IMG/VR virus record: IMGVR_UViG_3300006071_000654
Span: 1 to 49,919 of that record
Strand: one strand, 5' to 3'
DNA from: a virus
Length of the DNA stretch: 49,919 bases
Shown here: piece by piece, positions 1 through 6,893 of the stretch
How positions within the stretch are numbered: the first letter of the stretch is position 1
Layout: each line of letters starts with the position of its first letter
Notes under the pieces: generated by a model
The model's input: only the letters and a program-made list of their open reading frames with translations
Told to the model about the DNA's origin: nothing
Databases searched by the model: none
Program-made: the position numbers and the translations under genes

Positions 1-57
1 TGTGATTGATTTCTGCCCACTTACAGGCAAAGCCGATGCGTTTGATAGTGTTTGTCA
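1..57 (-). CDS. Probable UV-damage endonuclease (UvdE-like), N-terminus only
   Basis: Only the first 19 codons lie in the window; the gene runs off the left edge. The start ATG gives MTNTIKRIGFACKW, which resembles the opening strand of the TIM-barrel UV DNA damage endonucleases (UvdE/UvsE), whose N-termini carry the pattern R-x-G-F/Y-A-C. Such enzymes nick DNA beside UV photoproducts and occur in some T4-like aquatic phages. The catalytic metal ligands lie outside the window, so the call rests on a short stretch. A sigma70-type promoter sits immediately upstream (66-94), leaving almost no leader. Confidence 0.45.
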
Positions 58-65
58 TAGTATCC

Positions 66-94
66 ACTCTATCATTATCTTGAGTCATTGTCAA
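66..94 (-). promoter_or_regulatory. sigma70-type promoter for the gene starting at 57
   Basis: On the minus strand TTGACA (89-94) and TAGAGT (66-71) are separated by 17 bp. The -10 ends 8 nt before the ATG, so the transcript would start close to the start codon. The layout matches the promoters at 4247-4275 and 45532-45560. Confidence 0.6.
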
Positions 95-102
95 GCACTT
101 TC

Positions 103-1431
103 TCAAAAGTCAAACAATCCCATTCCAGTTACTTCTTCTACGGGTTCAAATGTAGGATCCTTAGTCAGCCAAGTTTCCTTGTCAGTGTAGATGATTCTAA
201 ACTTATGTTTATTAGACAACACAGACCTAACATCGTCAATACAGATAATGTTGCGCTTCAAACTTTTGATAAAGTCACTATATTTAACAGTGGTTTCATT
301 ACAAATCTTAGCTGTATTGTTGTTTGATTTCTTAGATTCAAACTCATTGAAACAATGATTCCACTTATGAAACGCTGCATCCTCATGAATCTTGAAATGA
401 TTCACTGAAACATATGCAGTATACCAGTCTTTTGCCGTAGGATATCTCTCATAGACAAACTTGATATCCTCAACCATATGCTTTTTACTGGTAGTGAAGA
501 ACTGTGTGCTGGGGAAGTTCTGCGTCCAGCGTTGATTCTCAAGCGCAAACGTAGGTAGCTGAATCATCTGTTCAAGAAATGCAATGCCATAGCTTTCTAC
601 AGTGCTAGGGTTGAATGCTACACGGCAGCTTGTGATGAAGTCTACCTTCTCTTCTCCAATGACACTGACAGCAATCTTGTAGTCAACTCCGATCTTCTTC
701 AATCGTTCTTCAAACTTCTTAGCACCATTAGCACTTGTCATTACACGAGCAGGTAGCTTAGTCTGTTCAATCAAGTCAAGATAGAGTTCAGGATTCTTAC
801 CTTCTTCCCAACGTCCAATAAACAATACTCCCTCGCGAGGCTTGTCATATTCTTGTAACAAGCCTTTTTCGGGAAGGGGAATAGGAAGATGAACCGCATT
901 GTCAAAATGCAATTTATTGAACGTACTTTGTGTGCCGATAGTGATGTTATCCATCTTTAATTGTAAACGCATCATTTCGTTTACACTGTCAAGAAATGGA
1001 TTCTTAGTATTTTTGAAGATTTGACTTTCTAGATGAGTGTATGCAATAGTCTGAATATAATCTGACAATCCAAGCGTAGAGATTACCTGAATAGTTTCAT
1101 AGGTATTGCACACAAATGCATCGTAAATATTCGTAGTTAATGCCTTGATCGTAGCGTCACGAAAGTTAGCCATACGCTCATAGCAGTAACTATCCTCATA
1201 CATAAAGATAGCACTATGATCGGTATAGCGCATTGGATTGCTAGGGTAGATGATATTTGCTTTGAGTTCTTTGATAAACTCATCAGCTACACCCTGAGGA
1301 CTCTTATCTGTGATAATATCTACATATATTCCATGTGTGTTCATCAAGTCACAAAAACTCTTTGTGAACTGACCGATACCACCATGTGGAATCAATGTCT
1401 GTGAACTAACTAGGAATCCGATACGTTTCAT
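103..1431 (-). CDS. Glycosyltransferase, GT4-like (GT-B fold)
   Basis: About 442 residues from the chosen ATG (MKRIGFLVSS), whose ATG overlaps the queE stop as TAATG; an in-frame ATG four codons upstream at 1443 is the alternative. The N-terminal half shows the GT-B opening with a Gly-rich HGGIGQF loop typical of nucleotide-sugar transferases. The second half has VLFIGRWEEGKNPEL, the usual first strand and helix of the GT4 donor domain, and later NPSTVESYGIAFLEQM, equivalent to the E-x7-E donor-binding region. It probably transfers a sugar in the cytoplasm onto DNA, a phage protein or a host glycan; the acceptor cannot be read. It shares this architecture with the protein at 8834-10012, though they are not close copies. 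The last ~100 residues are unrecognised. Confidence 0.75.
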   Translation of the reverse strand: MKRIGFLVSSQTLIPHGGIGQFTKSFCDLMNTHGIYVDIITDKSPQGVADEFIKELKANIIYPSNPMRYTDHSAIFMYEDSYCYERMANFRDATIKALTTNIYDAFVCNTYETIQVISTLGLSDYIQTIAYTHLESQIFKNTKNPFLDSVNEMMRLQLKMDNITIGTQSTFNKLHFDNAVHLPIPLPEKGLLQEYDKPREGVLFIGRWEEGKNPELYLDLIEQTKLPARVMTSANGAKKFEERLKKIGVDYKIAVSVIGEEKVDFITSCRVAFNPSTVESYGIAFLEQMIQLPTFALENQRWTQNFPSTQFFTTSKKHMVEDIKFVYERYPTAKDWYTAYVSVNHFKIHEDAAFHKWNHCFNEFESKKSNNNTAKICNETTVKYSDFIKSLKRNIICIDDVRSVLSNKHKFRIIYTDKETWLTKDPTFEPVEEVTGMGLFDF

Positions 1432-2291
1432 TAAGTTGCCCATTGGTTTTTGAAAAGTGGCACCTGGAGCCTGTCCGAATAACGAAGACCATGCTTCATT
1501 GCAGCCAATGCAACATTCTTGTTGTTGAGAGCATAGACGCTTTCAACACCACCAACTGGCATCAGATAAACATCACCCTTAAATCCTGCATCACGATAAA
1601 TCTTGACAGTTTCAAGTGCTTCATTAATATCATCTTCTGTTGCAACAACAAACTTGAGATAAACGTGACCTACATTTTGATAGCTTGCAACAACCTCAGG
1701 CTTGATTGCGTCTTCACGAGACTCACCTGAACAACTCAACTTAGCACTGACGCTGAAAGTAATTTCTCGCTCAAAGCCGGGGTGCGGACGATCATCATGC
1801 CATGCCCAAGCCTCAAGATAATCAGCAACAGCAGGGGATAGCTCCTGAGTACCATTGGTCTCAAAAGTAATCTCTTTAAGACCCTGCATCTTAGGATGAC
1901 TCAGTAGTTCAGGAAAAGCACGTTGCCAACCTAGGAGTGGTTCTCCTCCTGTGATGACGAGGTGTTCGTCTCGCCATTCCCCAAACGGAAGGAGTTCCAT
2001 AATACTATTGACAATGGAATCAATATCCCTAACGGGAGAAAGATGCTTAAAGCGAGGATCCCAGGATGCATACGAGTCGCATCCCGTAGTGACGAGCGGA
2101 AGTTCGCCATATTCCTTGTAATCTTCGGGATTGATTTGTTCTCGCTCACTTGATAGTTCTCCCTTGGGCATACCGAACCCACTGCATTTAAAATTACAAC
2201 CGAACGTGCGTAAGAACACGCTCGGTACACCCATATAACGACCTTCACCCTGAATTGAGTAAAATAGTTCACTGATCTTGATTTTTGTCAT
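1431..2291 (-). CDS. queE: 7-carboxy-7-deazaguanine synthase QueE (radical SAM)
   Basis: 286 residues. QueE converts 6-carboxytetrahydropterin to 7-carboxy-7-deazaguanine with S-adenosylmethionine and an Fe-S cluster. The N-terminus has the family signature SIQGEGRYMGVPSVF and FLRTFGCNFKC; the SAM-binding ITGGEP motif is near residue 114 and FETNGTQ follows. The cluster cysteines are unusual: C32 and C36 keep the CxxxC spacing, but the third, which normally follows after two residues as CD-T/S, appears to be C71 in GCDSY, giving about 34 intervening residues. It overlaps the small membrane gene upstream by 23 nt and the glycosyltransferase downstream by a TAATG. With queD, folE and dpdA in this window it fits a phage DNA 7-deazaguanine pathway. 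Confidence 0.9.
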   Translation of the reverse strand: MTKIKISELFYSIQGEGRYMGVPSVFLRTFGCNFKCSGFGMPKGELSSEREQINPEDYKEYGELPLVTTGCDSYASWDPRFKHLSPVRDIDSIVNSIMELLPFGEWRDEHLVITGGEPLLGWQRAFPELLSHPKMQGLKEITFETNGTQELSPAVADYLEAWAWHDDRPHPGFEREITFSVSAKLSCSGESREDAIKPEVVASYQNVGHVYLKFVVATEDDINEALETVKIYRDAGFKGDVYLMPVGGVESVYALNNKNVALAAMKHGLRYSDRLQVPLFKNQWAT

Positions 2292-2499
2292 TCTTTAATC
2301 TTTTCATTTCTATTTCATATTCATCTGGGTACAGTGCGATTTCTGCATCACACCAACCTACATGATTACAATACATGTCGCCCTTTGTTACGCACTGCGG
2401 TTTATTGCCTGAATTGATTTCATGCATCCAGTTTTTGTACAATATAAAGGACCCGGCAGCACATAGTACAGTTATAATTATAAGCTGAAATGTAAACAT
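2269..2499 (-). CDS. Small membrane-anchored protein, unknown
   Basis: 76 residues from ATG 2499, preceded by AAGG at 9 nt spacing; a TTG two codons upstream is possible but less good. Residues about 1-20 form one hydrophobic segment (FQLIIITVLCAAGSFILY) that would span the inner membrane or act as an uncleaved signal anchor. The remainder is polar with four cysteines (PQC, MYC, GWC and one in the hydrophobic segment), so a small metal- or disulfide-containing domain is possible. It lies between the phosphoribosyltransferase and queE, overlapping queE by 23 nt. No family is recognised. Confidence 0.6.
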   Translation of the reverse strand: MFTFQLIIITVLCAAGSFILYKNWMHEINSGNKPQCVTKGDMYCNHVGWCDAEIALYPDEYEIEMKRLKNDKNQDQ

Positions 2500-2505
2500 T
2501 GTCAA

Positions 2506-3000
2506 CTACCTTTTCCACCATTCTTCCCAGGGGAAGACGACCCAAACTGGGTTTTCTGCCTTATTGATACTCTCACCGATATAGTTAACTTCAACTAGGC
2601 TTACGTCATTGTCAACTAATGTAGCGAAGCGAACACTTTCATTCCAAATACCGTCCCACTTAGGATCATGTTTGAATGCGCTACATGCCCAATCATTCTT
2701 GATCCAGTTGAGTGTTGCACCAGTATCATTGATATCATCAACGATTAGAATGTTCTTACCATTGTAGGCGTCTTCTGCCATCCAGCAGTTAGATTCAGAT
2801 TCGCCACCGTCACGAAGACTGACCTTAAGTGTCTCCATAGGAATGTCGAGATAATGACTAATCTTAAGTGCAGGGACTAGGCCCCCACGAGTCAGTCCAA
2901 CAACATAATCAGGCACCCAATGATCCTTGATCATTTGACGCATGATATTATGAACCAATGTGTCAATCTGTTCATCGGTGTAGTATACTTTATTTGTCAT
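2506..3000 (-). CDS. Type I phosphoribosyltransferase (purine PRTase-like)
   Basis: 164 residues. The PRPP-binding signature is plain at residues 84-97 (ILIVDDINDTGATL), with the upstream loop GLTRGGLVPALKIS at about 35-48 typical of xanthine/hypoxanthine-guanine PRTases. Such enzymes join PRPP to a free base, or act on related bases. Placed inside the queD-queE cluster, it might salvage purines or handle a deazapurine base, but substrate choice cannot be read from sequence. Its ATG lies within the 3' end of the preceding small Cys-rich gene (11-nt overlap), so the two are probably translationally coupled. Confidence 0.85.
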   Translation of the reverse strand: MTNKVYYTDEQIDTLVHNIMRQMIKDHWVPDYVVGLTRGGLVPALKISHYLDIPMETLKVSLRDGGESESNCWMAEDAYNGKNILIVDDINDTGATLNWIKNDWACSAFKHDPKWDGIWNESVRFATLVDNDVSLVEVNYIGESINKAENPVWVVFPWEEWWKR

Positions 3001-3163
3001 TATCTACTGTATCCTTGTGCATGATGGTCGGCCTCATGTTTCCGTAAAGAAGCTGCTTGCATTTAGTATCATCATATGGGTTGCGTGGACAGAAGAATCC
3101 ACCTGATCCATCACTATTTTTGCCCCAGCGAAAGCAAACCTCTTCACAAGAACATTCAATCAT
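2990..3163 (-). CDS. Short Cys-rich protein (57 aa), unknown
   Basis: A 57-codon gene lies between queD and the phosphoribosyltransferase. Its ATG overlaps the queD stop as ATGA and its TAA lies inside the start of the phosphoribosyltransferase gene, so three genes are chained by overlaps. AGGA lies about 9 nt before the ATG. The protein has C4, C6, C10, C25 and C35 with a Gly/Ser-rich middle, a layout that could bind zinc or iron. No family is recognised. The exact overlaps and ribosome site are the main reasons to accept it. Confidence 0.65.
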   Translation of the reverse strand: MIECSCEEVCFRWGKNSDGSGGFFCPRNPYDDTKCKQLLYGNMRPTIMHKDTVDNDK

Positions 3164-3702
3164 CCCAGCAAATCCTCATGCCATTCACGATGACCTTCAC
3201 GGAAAGCCATGTTGCTCTGTGTTTCACGAACTTCAACGCGATAGCACCAAAGACGATCGGCTTCACCTGCACCCCAATGGTCTGGAATGTAAACACCGTT
3301 GATGAAGTTATAGATCATGTCGGCAAGTGCTTCACACCCAGTTGCAGGGATGATAGTCAACTTAGCCATACCACGTTCTTGCAACAATTTGAACACATCC
3401 ATATCCGGATCGTCTTCTGCTACAAGAAGGGTATGATCAAACTGATCCTCAAGAATACCCTTAAGGTCCTTCAAGCCGCCGTAGTCTGCACACCAATTAC
3501 GTGCGTCTAACGTGTCGGCACCAAAGTATACCTTGATAGTGAAACTGTAACCATGAATCTGATTACAGTGGCTATCGGCTCGCCACTGACGATATGCACA
3601 CGGGAATGCGTCATGCCACTCCTTAGTGCTGGTATACTTGTACGACATCTGCGGTCGTGTTTCTAACTTATATTTCTTAGTTGCATCATCAATAAAAGAC
3701 AT
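3160..3702 (-). CDS. queD: 6-carboxytetrahydropterin synthase QueD-like
   Basis: 180 residues, longer than the usual ~120, as in T4-like aquatic phage versions. QueD turns dihydroneopterin triphosphate (the FolE product) into 6-carboxytetrahydropterin, the QueE substrate. Visible marks: FPCAYRQW (33-40), SHCNQIHGYSF (44-54) with C46 as the probable catalytic Cys, DFGxLK-like DYGGLKDLKG (73-82), and FDHTLL (88-93). In bacterial QueD the zinc sits on three His (AAH ... HGH); here those positions read Y37, H50 and Y52, with H45 as an extra His, so the metal site must be rearranged. AAGGAG precedes the ATG at good spacing. It is coupled by ATGA to the next gene. Confidence 0.85.
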   Translation of the reverse strand: MSFIDDATKKYKLETRPQMSYKYTSTKEWHDAFPCAYRQWRADSHCNQIHGYSFTIKVYFGADTLDARNWCADYGGLKDLKGILEDQFDHTLLVAEDDPDMDVFKLLQERGMAKLTIIPATGCEALADMIYNFINGVYIPDHWGAGEADRLWCYRVEVRETQSNMAFREGHREWHEDLLG

Positions 3703-3762
3703 TCTTTTTCTCCTTAGATGACACGCAGAATGTTTATAGTGGGGTGAGTATCAAAGACCACT

Positions 3763-4221
3763 TTAGTACGCATAGCGACGGTTAATCCAGTCTAGTGTAT
3801 CTTCTACTTCACAAAAACCTTCTGCTTCATAGATTTGCTGTACATCTAGACCATGATCAGCATAACCGTCTTCTAGCATTTCTTGATAGTAACTGCTCGG
3901 GATAGAGTAACCAAGATCACTACCGATCATCTTATAGATCATTGCGGTATACGTCTTTTTCCCAAAAGTTACGTCAATATATTCCTTGCCATAAAAGTCT
4001 GGGAAGCCCTCAAGGATATCCAGCGCCTTTTCACAATTCTCAGTGATGTCCCAAAGAACACACTGTAACGTATCGCCATAGCTTTCTTCAATATCCGCAA
4101 CACCTCGGAATACGAGACGATAGTTGGGGATATCAACACGGCCAATACTAATGGCATTAGGACAGCGCGAAGCCATCTGTGCAATGTTAGTGTTCATGCC
4201 ATATGACAGCATGAGGGCCAT
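3763..4221 (-). CDS. Gamma-glutamylcyclotransferase-like (AIG2/GGCT fold)
   Basis: 152 residues. It begins with the fold signature SYGMNTN (6-12), has RVDIPNYRLVFRG (28-40), a GD at 49-50, and LEGFPDFYG with E71 in the place of the catalytic Glu. The family cleaves gamma-glutamyl-amine bonds by cyclisation to 5-oxoproline, or acts on related amide links. In bacteria AIG2-like proteins can sit near amidoligases and amidotransferase-fold genes; an amidoligase (27957-30887) and an amidotransferase-fold protein (17339-17887) occur in this window, though not adjacent. TAGGAG precedes the ATG, and sigma70-type and late-type promoter elements lie upstream. Confidence 0.8.
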   Translation of the reverse strand: MALMLSYGMNTNIAQMASRCPNAISIGRVDIPNYRLVFRGVADIEESYGDTLQCVLWDITENCEKALDILEGFPDFYGKEYIDVTFGKKTYTAMIYKMIGSDLGYSIPSSYYQEMLEDGYADHGLDVQQIYEAEGFCEVEDTLDWINRRYAY

Positions 4222-4246
4222 CTGTATTCTCCTATATTAAAGTCTT

Positions 4247-4275
4247 ACTATATACTATTTAGGATAGTTTGTCAA
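4247..4275 (-). promoter_or_regulatory. sigma70-type promoter for the GGCT-like gene
   Basis: Minus-strand TTGACA (4270-4275), 17 bp spacer, TATAGT (4247-4252). The upstream flank, TTTATTTATC followed by a T-run, is shared nearly base for base with the DnaJ promoter region at 45555-45575 and could be an UP element. Confidence 0.75.
4256..4263 (-). promoter_or_regulatory. T4-late-like promoter element (CCTAAATA)
   Basis: The 8-mer CCTAAATA on the minus strand lies 34 bp before the GGCT-like ATG, inside the spacer of the sigma70-type promoter. It shares the TAAATA core of the other late-like sites, but the overlap with the other promoter makes its own function uncertain. Confidence 0.35.
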
Positions 4276-4310
4276 TCAAAAAGATAAATAAAAGTGTGTA
4301 GTTCACGGTG
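4268..4310. repeat. Dispersed repeat shared with 45553-45595
   Basis: Plus-strand TTGTCAA, then C-A-rich bases, then GATAAATAAA, a GTGTAGTTC-like stretch and CGG..GAC recur at 45553-45595, the leader of the plus-strand HNH gene. Here no plus-strand gene follows. Part of the likeness is a shared minus-strand -35/UP region, but the GTAGTTC part lies beyond that and may be a remnant of an HNH insertion. Confidence 0.5.
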
Positions 4311-4334
4311 ACAGGTGTAAGGCTAAGTGAAGCA

Positions 4335-4568
4335 TTATTTGCTCCACTGCCCCAAAAAGCGGTCCATTTCCCAACGAAACGCTGTTGTTCTTTTAATCAA
4401 ACCTATTCTCCACACCCAGGCAAACTTAGCACGAATGCTTAGTAAAACCATTCCTGCTCGTGATGCTGGAACTGCTTCATAAGGAGGTTCGCAGCCAGCC
4501 CCGACATTAGCATCATCCGGCTCATTTGCGGCTCTCTTTACCCACCAATCTTTATCGCGGTTAACCAT
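4335..4568 (-). CDS. Hypothetical protein (77 aa)
   Basis: The ATG overlaps the stop of the Smr-like gene (TAATG), which supports translation. The N-terminus DKDWWVKRAANEPDD looks like an ordered small domain; the C-terminal half is rich in Trp, Arg and hydrophobic residues (AKFAWVWRIGLI) and could touch a membrane. No family is recognised. A frameshift that changed the C-terminal half cannot be excluded. Confidence 0.5.
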   Translation of the reverse strand: MVNRDKDWWVKRAANEPDDANVGAGCEPPYEAVPASRAGMVLLSIRAKFAWVWRIGLIKRTTAFRWEMDRFLGQWSK

Positions 4569-4786
4569 TATTTAAATCTTCCTATTGTAATTACACCGAA
4601 GCGATACATCTTGTATTCGCATCCAATCCTATTTAGTACTTGTTCGGTTAGTTTAACCATTTTTACGCTGTTGCCACAAATGACGGTGAGTGGAAAACTG
4701 TTCTGATTCATCAGAACAAAGTTCTCCACTAACGCATCAACATCTTGATGCTTAACGCCGTGTAAGTCTAACTTACAACTTTCCAT
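4568..4786 (-). CDS. Small Smr-like domain protein
   Basis: 72 residues from ATG 4786, which lies inside the end of the upstream gene (14-nt overlap). It has the Smr hallmarks: LDLHGVKHQDVDALVENF near the N-terminus and a hydrophobic strand then GNS (TVICGNSVKMV) where nucleases of the family carry G-x-G. Smr domains of MutS2 and SmrB-type proteins nick DNA or RNA. The HGxG-type loop is GNS here, so activity is uncertain. Longer readings from upstream codons exist but lack a ribosome site and would overlap the neighbour entirely. Confidence 0.65.
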   Translation of the reverse strand: MESCKLDLHGVKHQDVDALVENFVLMNQNSFPLTVICGNSVKMVKLTEQVLNRIGCEYKMYRFGVITIGRFK

Positions 4787-4988
4787 ACAGTTTGTCAAGC
4801 ATTTTCTTTGCAGTTGGATAGCTATCCATAGCATCAACAACTGCATCAACCTCGTCCAGACGAGCAATCATTTCCTCAGGAGTTTCATGCTTCTGATTGA
4901 AGTTATAGAATCCGACAGGAACGGTGAACGAAAAGTTCAGGTTCTTGAATAGGTCATTAAACTTCTTGTTAGGGTCCTTAGGTTCCAT
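4773..4988 (-). CDS. Hypothetical phage protein (71 aa)
   Basis: Short acidic/basic protein starting MEPKDPNKKFNDLF with GGAAAG before the ATG. The C-terminal half (TPEEMIARLDEVDAVVDAMD) is predicted helical and acidic. It sits between a nucleotidyltransferase (stop 4990) and the Smr-like gene with tight spacing, so it belongs to the same transcript. No family is recognised. Confidence 0.6.
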   Translation of the reverse strand: MEPKDPNKKFNDLFKNLNFSFTVPVGFYNFNQKHETPEEMIARLDEVDAVVDAMDSYPTAKKMLDKLYGKL

Positions 4989-4989
4989 G

Positions 4990-5448
4990 TTACTTTCCTT
5001 CTGCTTGTGCTACACGTTTACGAAGAATACTTGAACTAAAGCTATGATCGCGGCTGTTAAAGATTAACTCAATATTACGATGCTCACATTCTTTGCGACC
5101 AGTAAAGTCTGTAGTTTCATACTCTACACCCAATATACGACAATCTAGGGGCAATGTCAAGAGTAAATCTACCAAATCTTTTTCCGTTTCGTAAACCACA
5201 ATCTCGTCAACAAAGCGACATGCACTAAGTTGGATTTGACGTTCAACGATTGACTGGACAGGCTTGTTCTTTGTATCTGGGCGATCAATGGTTGGATCAG
5301 TCTGTAGCCCGGCAATCAGATAGTCACAGTGATTTTTGGCTTCGGCAAGCATGGCGATGTGTCCGGCATGAAGTAGGTCCCATGCGCTAAATGTTATCCC
5401 TATCCGCTTTCCTTGCTCTTTAAGTTCTTTAATCTTATTGAATATCAT
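4990..5448 (-). CDS. Cytidylyltransferase-like nucleotidyltransferase
   Basis: 152 residues from ATG 5448, with AAAGGAG 7 nt upstream; a TTG two codons earlier is less likely. The nucleotidyltransferase fold is shown by GITFSAWDLLHAGH (17-30), whose HxGH motif binds the nucleotide phosphates, and by SFSSSILRKRV near the C-terminus, equivalent to the ISST-x-x-R motif. Nearest known types are glycerol-3-phosphate cytidylyltransferase and the RfaE-type ADP-heptose synthase domain. It would activate a phosphorylated alcohol or sugar as a nucleotide-diphosphate, possibly feeding the glycosyltransferases nearby; the substrate is not readable. Confidence 0.8.
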   Translation of the reverse strand: MIFNKIKELKEQGKRIGITFSAWDLLHAGHIAMLAEAKNHCDYLIAGLQTDPTIDRPDTKNKPVQSIVERQIQLSACRFVDEIVVYETEKDLVDLLLTLPLDCRILGVEYETTDFTGRKECEHRNIELIFNSRDHSFSSSILRKRVAQAEGK

Positions 5449-6154
5449 ATTCAATCTCCTTTGATAAACATTCTGTTTTACCTGCCATTGCTAGTTCCGG
5501 ATAATAACTAAAGTCTGCGTATTCTTTAAGAATAGCTTGTTCTTGTTGGAAACAATCATACAGATTAGATTCTTTAGTCCAACAAATCCTGCCTCCATTG
5601 CGAGTAATAAAGTCATAATACCTAGTACGCATATTCATAGTGATTCCTACTTTATAGAACTTAGTACCATCGGTATCATTTAGTTCTATAAAGTATAAAA
5701 CTCCGGGAGTTTCTTTGAGTTCGGGTTTCTTAGCAAACACAGATTCACAATACTTTCCAGGACCACTACTCGCAGTGCATAGTTTGCACCCGGAACCGTT
5801 TTTATGAAGCTCTGGCTTCTGCCAAAACTCACCGTGATCAGGGCAAAACATCTTCATCTTCACAGATATTCTAGTAAAGGTAGATTCATCGTATGAATAA
5901 TAGGAACCATGAACTTGTTCAAACAGAACTTTAATGTCATCCCACTTGCCCCCGGCCTTGTCAGCTTTACATTTCGGGCATCCGTGTTTTCCTAAATGAT
6001 CAGCCGGCTTCTGCATCCAATCACCATGAATAGGACAAGTGATGCTTACCTTTTCTAGCATAGCCTTATATTCTACATTATCATAAGTATATTTGCCTTG
6101 ATGTACTTCAACTGCTCTACTAACAAACTCGTCTTTGGTTAATCGCTTGCTCAT
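5435..6154 (-). CDS. Homing-endonuclease-like protein: zinc ribbons plus GIY-YIG-type domain
   Basis: 239 residues from ATG 6154 with GAGGAG upstream. The N-terminal part has two repeated ribbons of the CPxHGxxxxxPxxH...GCPxC type (CPIHGDW to GCPKC, and CPDHGEF to GCKLC), as in DNA-binding repeats of phage homing enzymes. The C-terminal part, GVLYFIEL ... FYKVGIT ... R, matches the T5orf172/MUG113 branch of the GIY-YIG nuclease superfamily. A late-like promoter element (6175-6182) lies just upstream, so it forms its own unit, as selfish endonuclease genes often do. The gene overlaps the nucleotidyltransferase start by 14 nt. Confidence 0.7.
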   Translation of the reverse strand: MSKRLTKDEFVSRAVEVHQGKYTYDNVEYKAMLEKVSITCPIHGDWMQKPADHLGKHGCPKCKADKAGGKWDDIKVLFEQVHGSYYSYDESTFTRISVKMKMFCPDHGEFWQKPELHKNGSGCKLCTASSGPGKYCESVFAKKPELKETPGVLYFIELNDTDGTKFYKVGITMNMRTRYYDFITRNGGRICWTKESNLYDCFQQEQAILKEYADFSYYPELAMAGKTECLSKEIEYDIQ

Positions 6155-6174
6155 CGGTGACTCCTCGTATAAAG

Positions 6175-6182
6175 TATTTATC
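6175..6182 (-). promoter_or_regulatory. T4-late-like promoter element (GATAAATA)
   Basis: Minus-strand GATAAATA 21 bp before the ATG at 6154, with the ribosome site between. Same core as the T4 late promoter TATAAATA. Confidence 0.65.
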
Positions 6183-6212
6183 ACCGCCTGCGTGTTTTAT
6201 ATCAAAAGTTTG

Positions 6213-6419
6213 TTAAAGCCACCTCAATGCGAACCAACTTGCATCTCCTTCGTTAGCAAAATAATATGTCATTGTACCATAAGCGGCATCCCATACCCAC
6301 GGTCTTTCGGTGTCTACGCAATCCTTAAAGGGAGCTTTAGTACCGATATTCTTTTCACACCAGTCAATAATAGGAATAACATCATCTACTGCTTTGATTG
6401 TTATCTGGGCAGATATCAT
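6213..6419 (-). CDS. Small phage protein of the 6213-7143 paralog group (68 aa)
   Basis: The start ATG lies within the end of the previous gene (38-nt overlap), with AGGA about 9 nt upstream. The protein begins with a beta strand (ISAQITIKA) and ends YFANEGDASWFALRW. This ending, a strand, an acidic turn, D-A, then W/F-F-x-L-x-W/Y, is shared with the proteins at 6705-6893 and 6886-7143, so the three are probably diverged tandem duplicates. The fold may be a small alpha/beta sandwich. Function is unknown. Confidence 0.6.
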   Translation of the reverse strand: MISAQITIKAVDDVIPIIDWCEKNIGTKAPFKDCVDTERPWVWDAAYGTMTYYFANEGDASWFALRWL

Positions 6420-6708
6420 AAACCACTTCCTCTACTAAGGGTTCGCCCCCTATTCCATATGTTACTCTGTATTCTTTGCCGGCATGTTCGTAGAAATAGG
6501 TATGAGTTCTTTGATTATTGGAATCAGAGTAATGTCCCACTAATTTAAGAACAATGAGCATTTGCTCTGCTTCTTCACCTACAAGTTCCCGCATTTCAGG
6601 ACCATGTACCTGACGAATCCATTCTCGCAGTTTTTCAACAGGCCACTGCATACGTTCTTCGGTTTGTTTACGCATGGCTTCGATAATTTTAAGATATTTG
6701 TCAGTCAT
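6382..6708 (-). CDS. Hypothetical phage protein (108 aa)
   Basis: Start ATG 6708 overlaps the previous stop as ATGA. The first two thirds are helical and charged (MTDKYLKIIEAMRKQ ... EKLREWIRQVHG); the last part, YFYEHAGKEYRVTYGIGG, looks like a beta hairpin. It lies between members of the small paralog family and overlaps the next by 38 nt. No family is recognised. Confidence 0.6.
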   Translation of the reverse strand: MTDKYLKIIEAMRKQTEERMQWPVEKLREWIRQVHGPEMRELVGEEAEQMLIVLKLVGHYSDSNNQRTHTYFYEHAGKEYRVTYGIGGEPLVEEVVYDICPDNNQSSR

Positions 6709-6893
6709 CCCCATTTCCACCAAGTTAACAGAGCGTCTTCCTCGTACTCAAAGTGCAGGTCGTAGCTATCTATGTTCTTTCCGATAGACCACGTGCCCTT
6801 ACAGTTTTCATTCAACCATTGCTGACTCAAATTAACCGAATTGGGATTGATCTTAATTTGAATCTTGTAGGTATGAATGATATCGTCATTCAT
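6705..6893 (-). CDS. Small phage protein of the 6213-7143 paralog group (62 aa)
   Basis: ATG 6893 overlaps the upstream stop (bases ATGAATGA), favoured over an in-frame ATG 24 nt earlier that would overlap the neighbour further. The protein opens with a strand (HTYKIQIKIN), has a central SQQWLNENCKGTW helix, and ends HFEYEEDALLTWWKWG, matching the strand, acidic turn, D-A and aromatic-rich tail of its two siblings. Function is unknown. Confidence 0.6.
   Translation of the reverse strand: MNDDIIHTYKIQIKINPNSVNLSQQWLNENCKGTWSIGKNIDSYDLHFEYEEDALLTWWKWG

Noticed and set aside
1931-2272. Minus-strand frame of 113 codons in another frame of queE
   Set aside because: Lies wholly inside queE, whose frame carries all family motifs.
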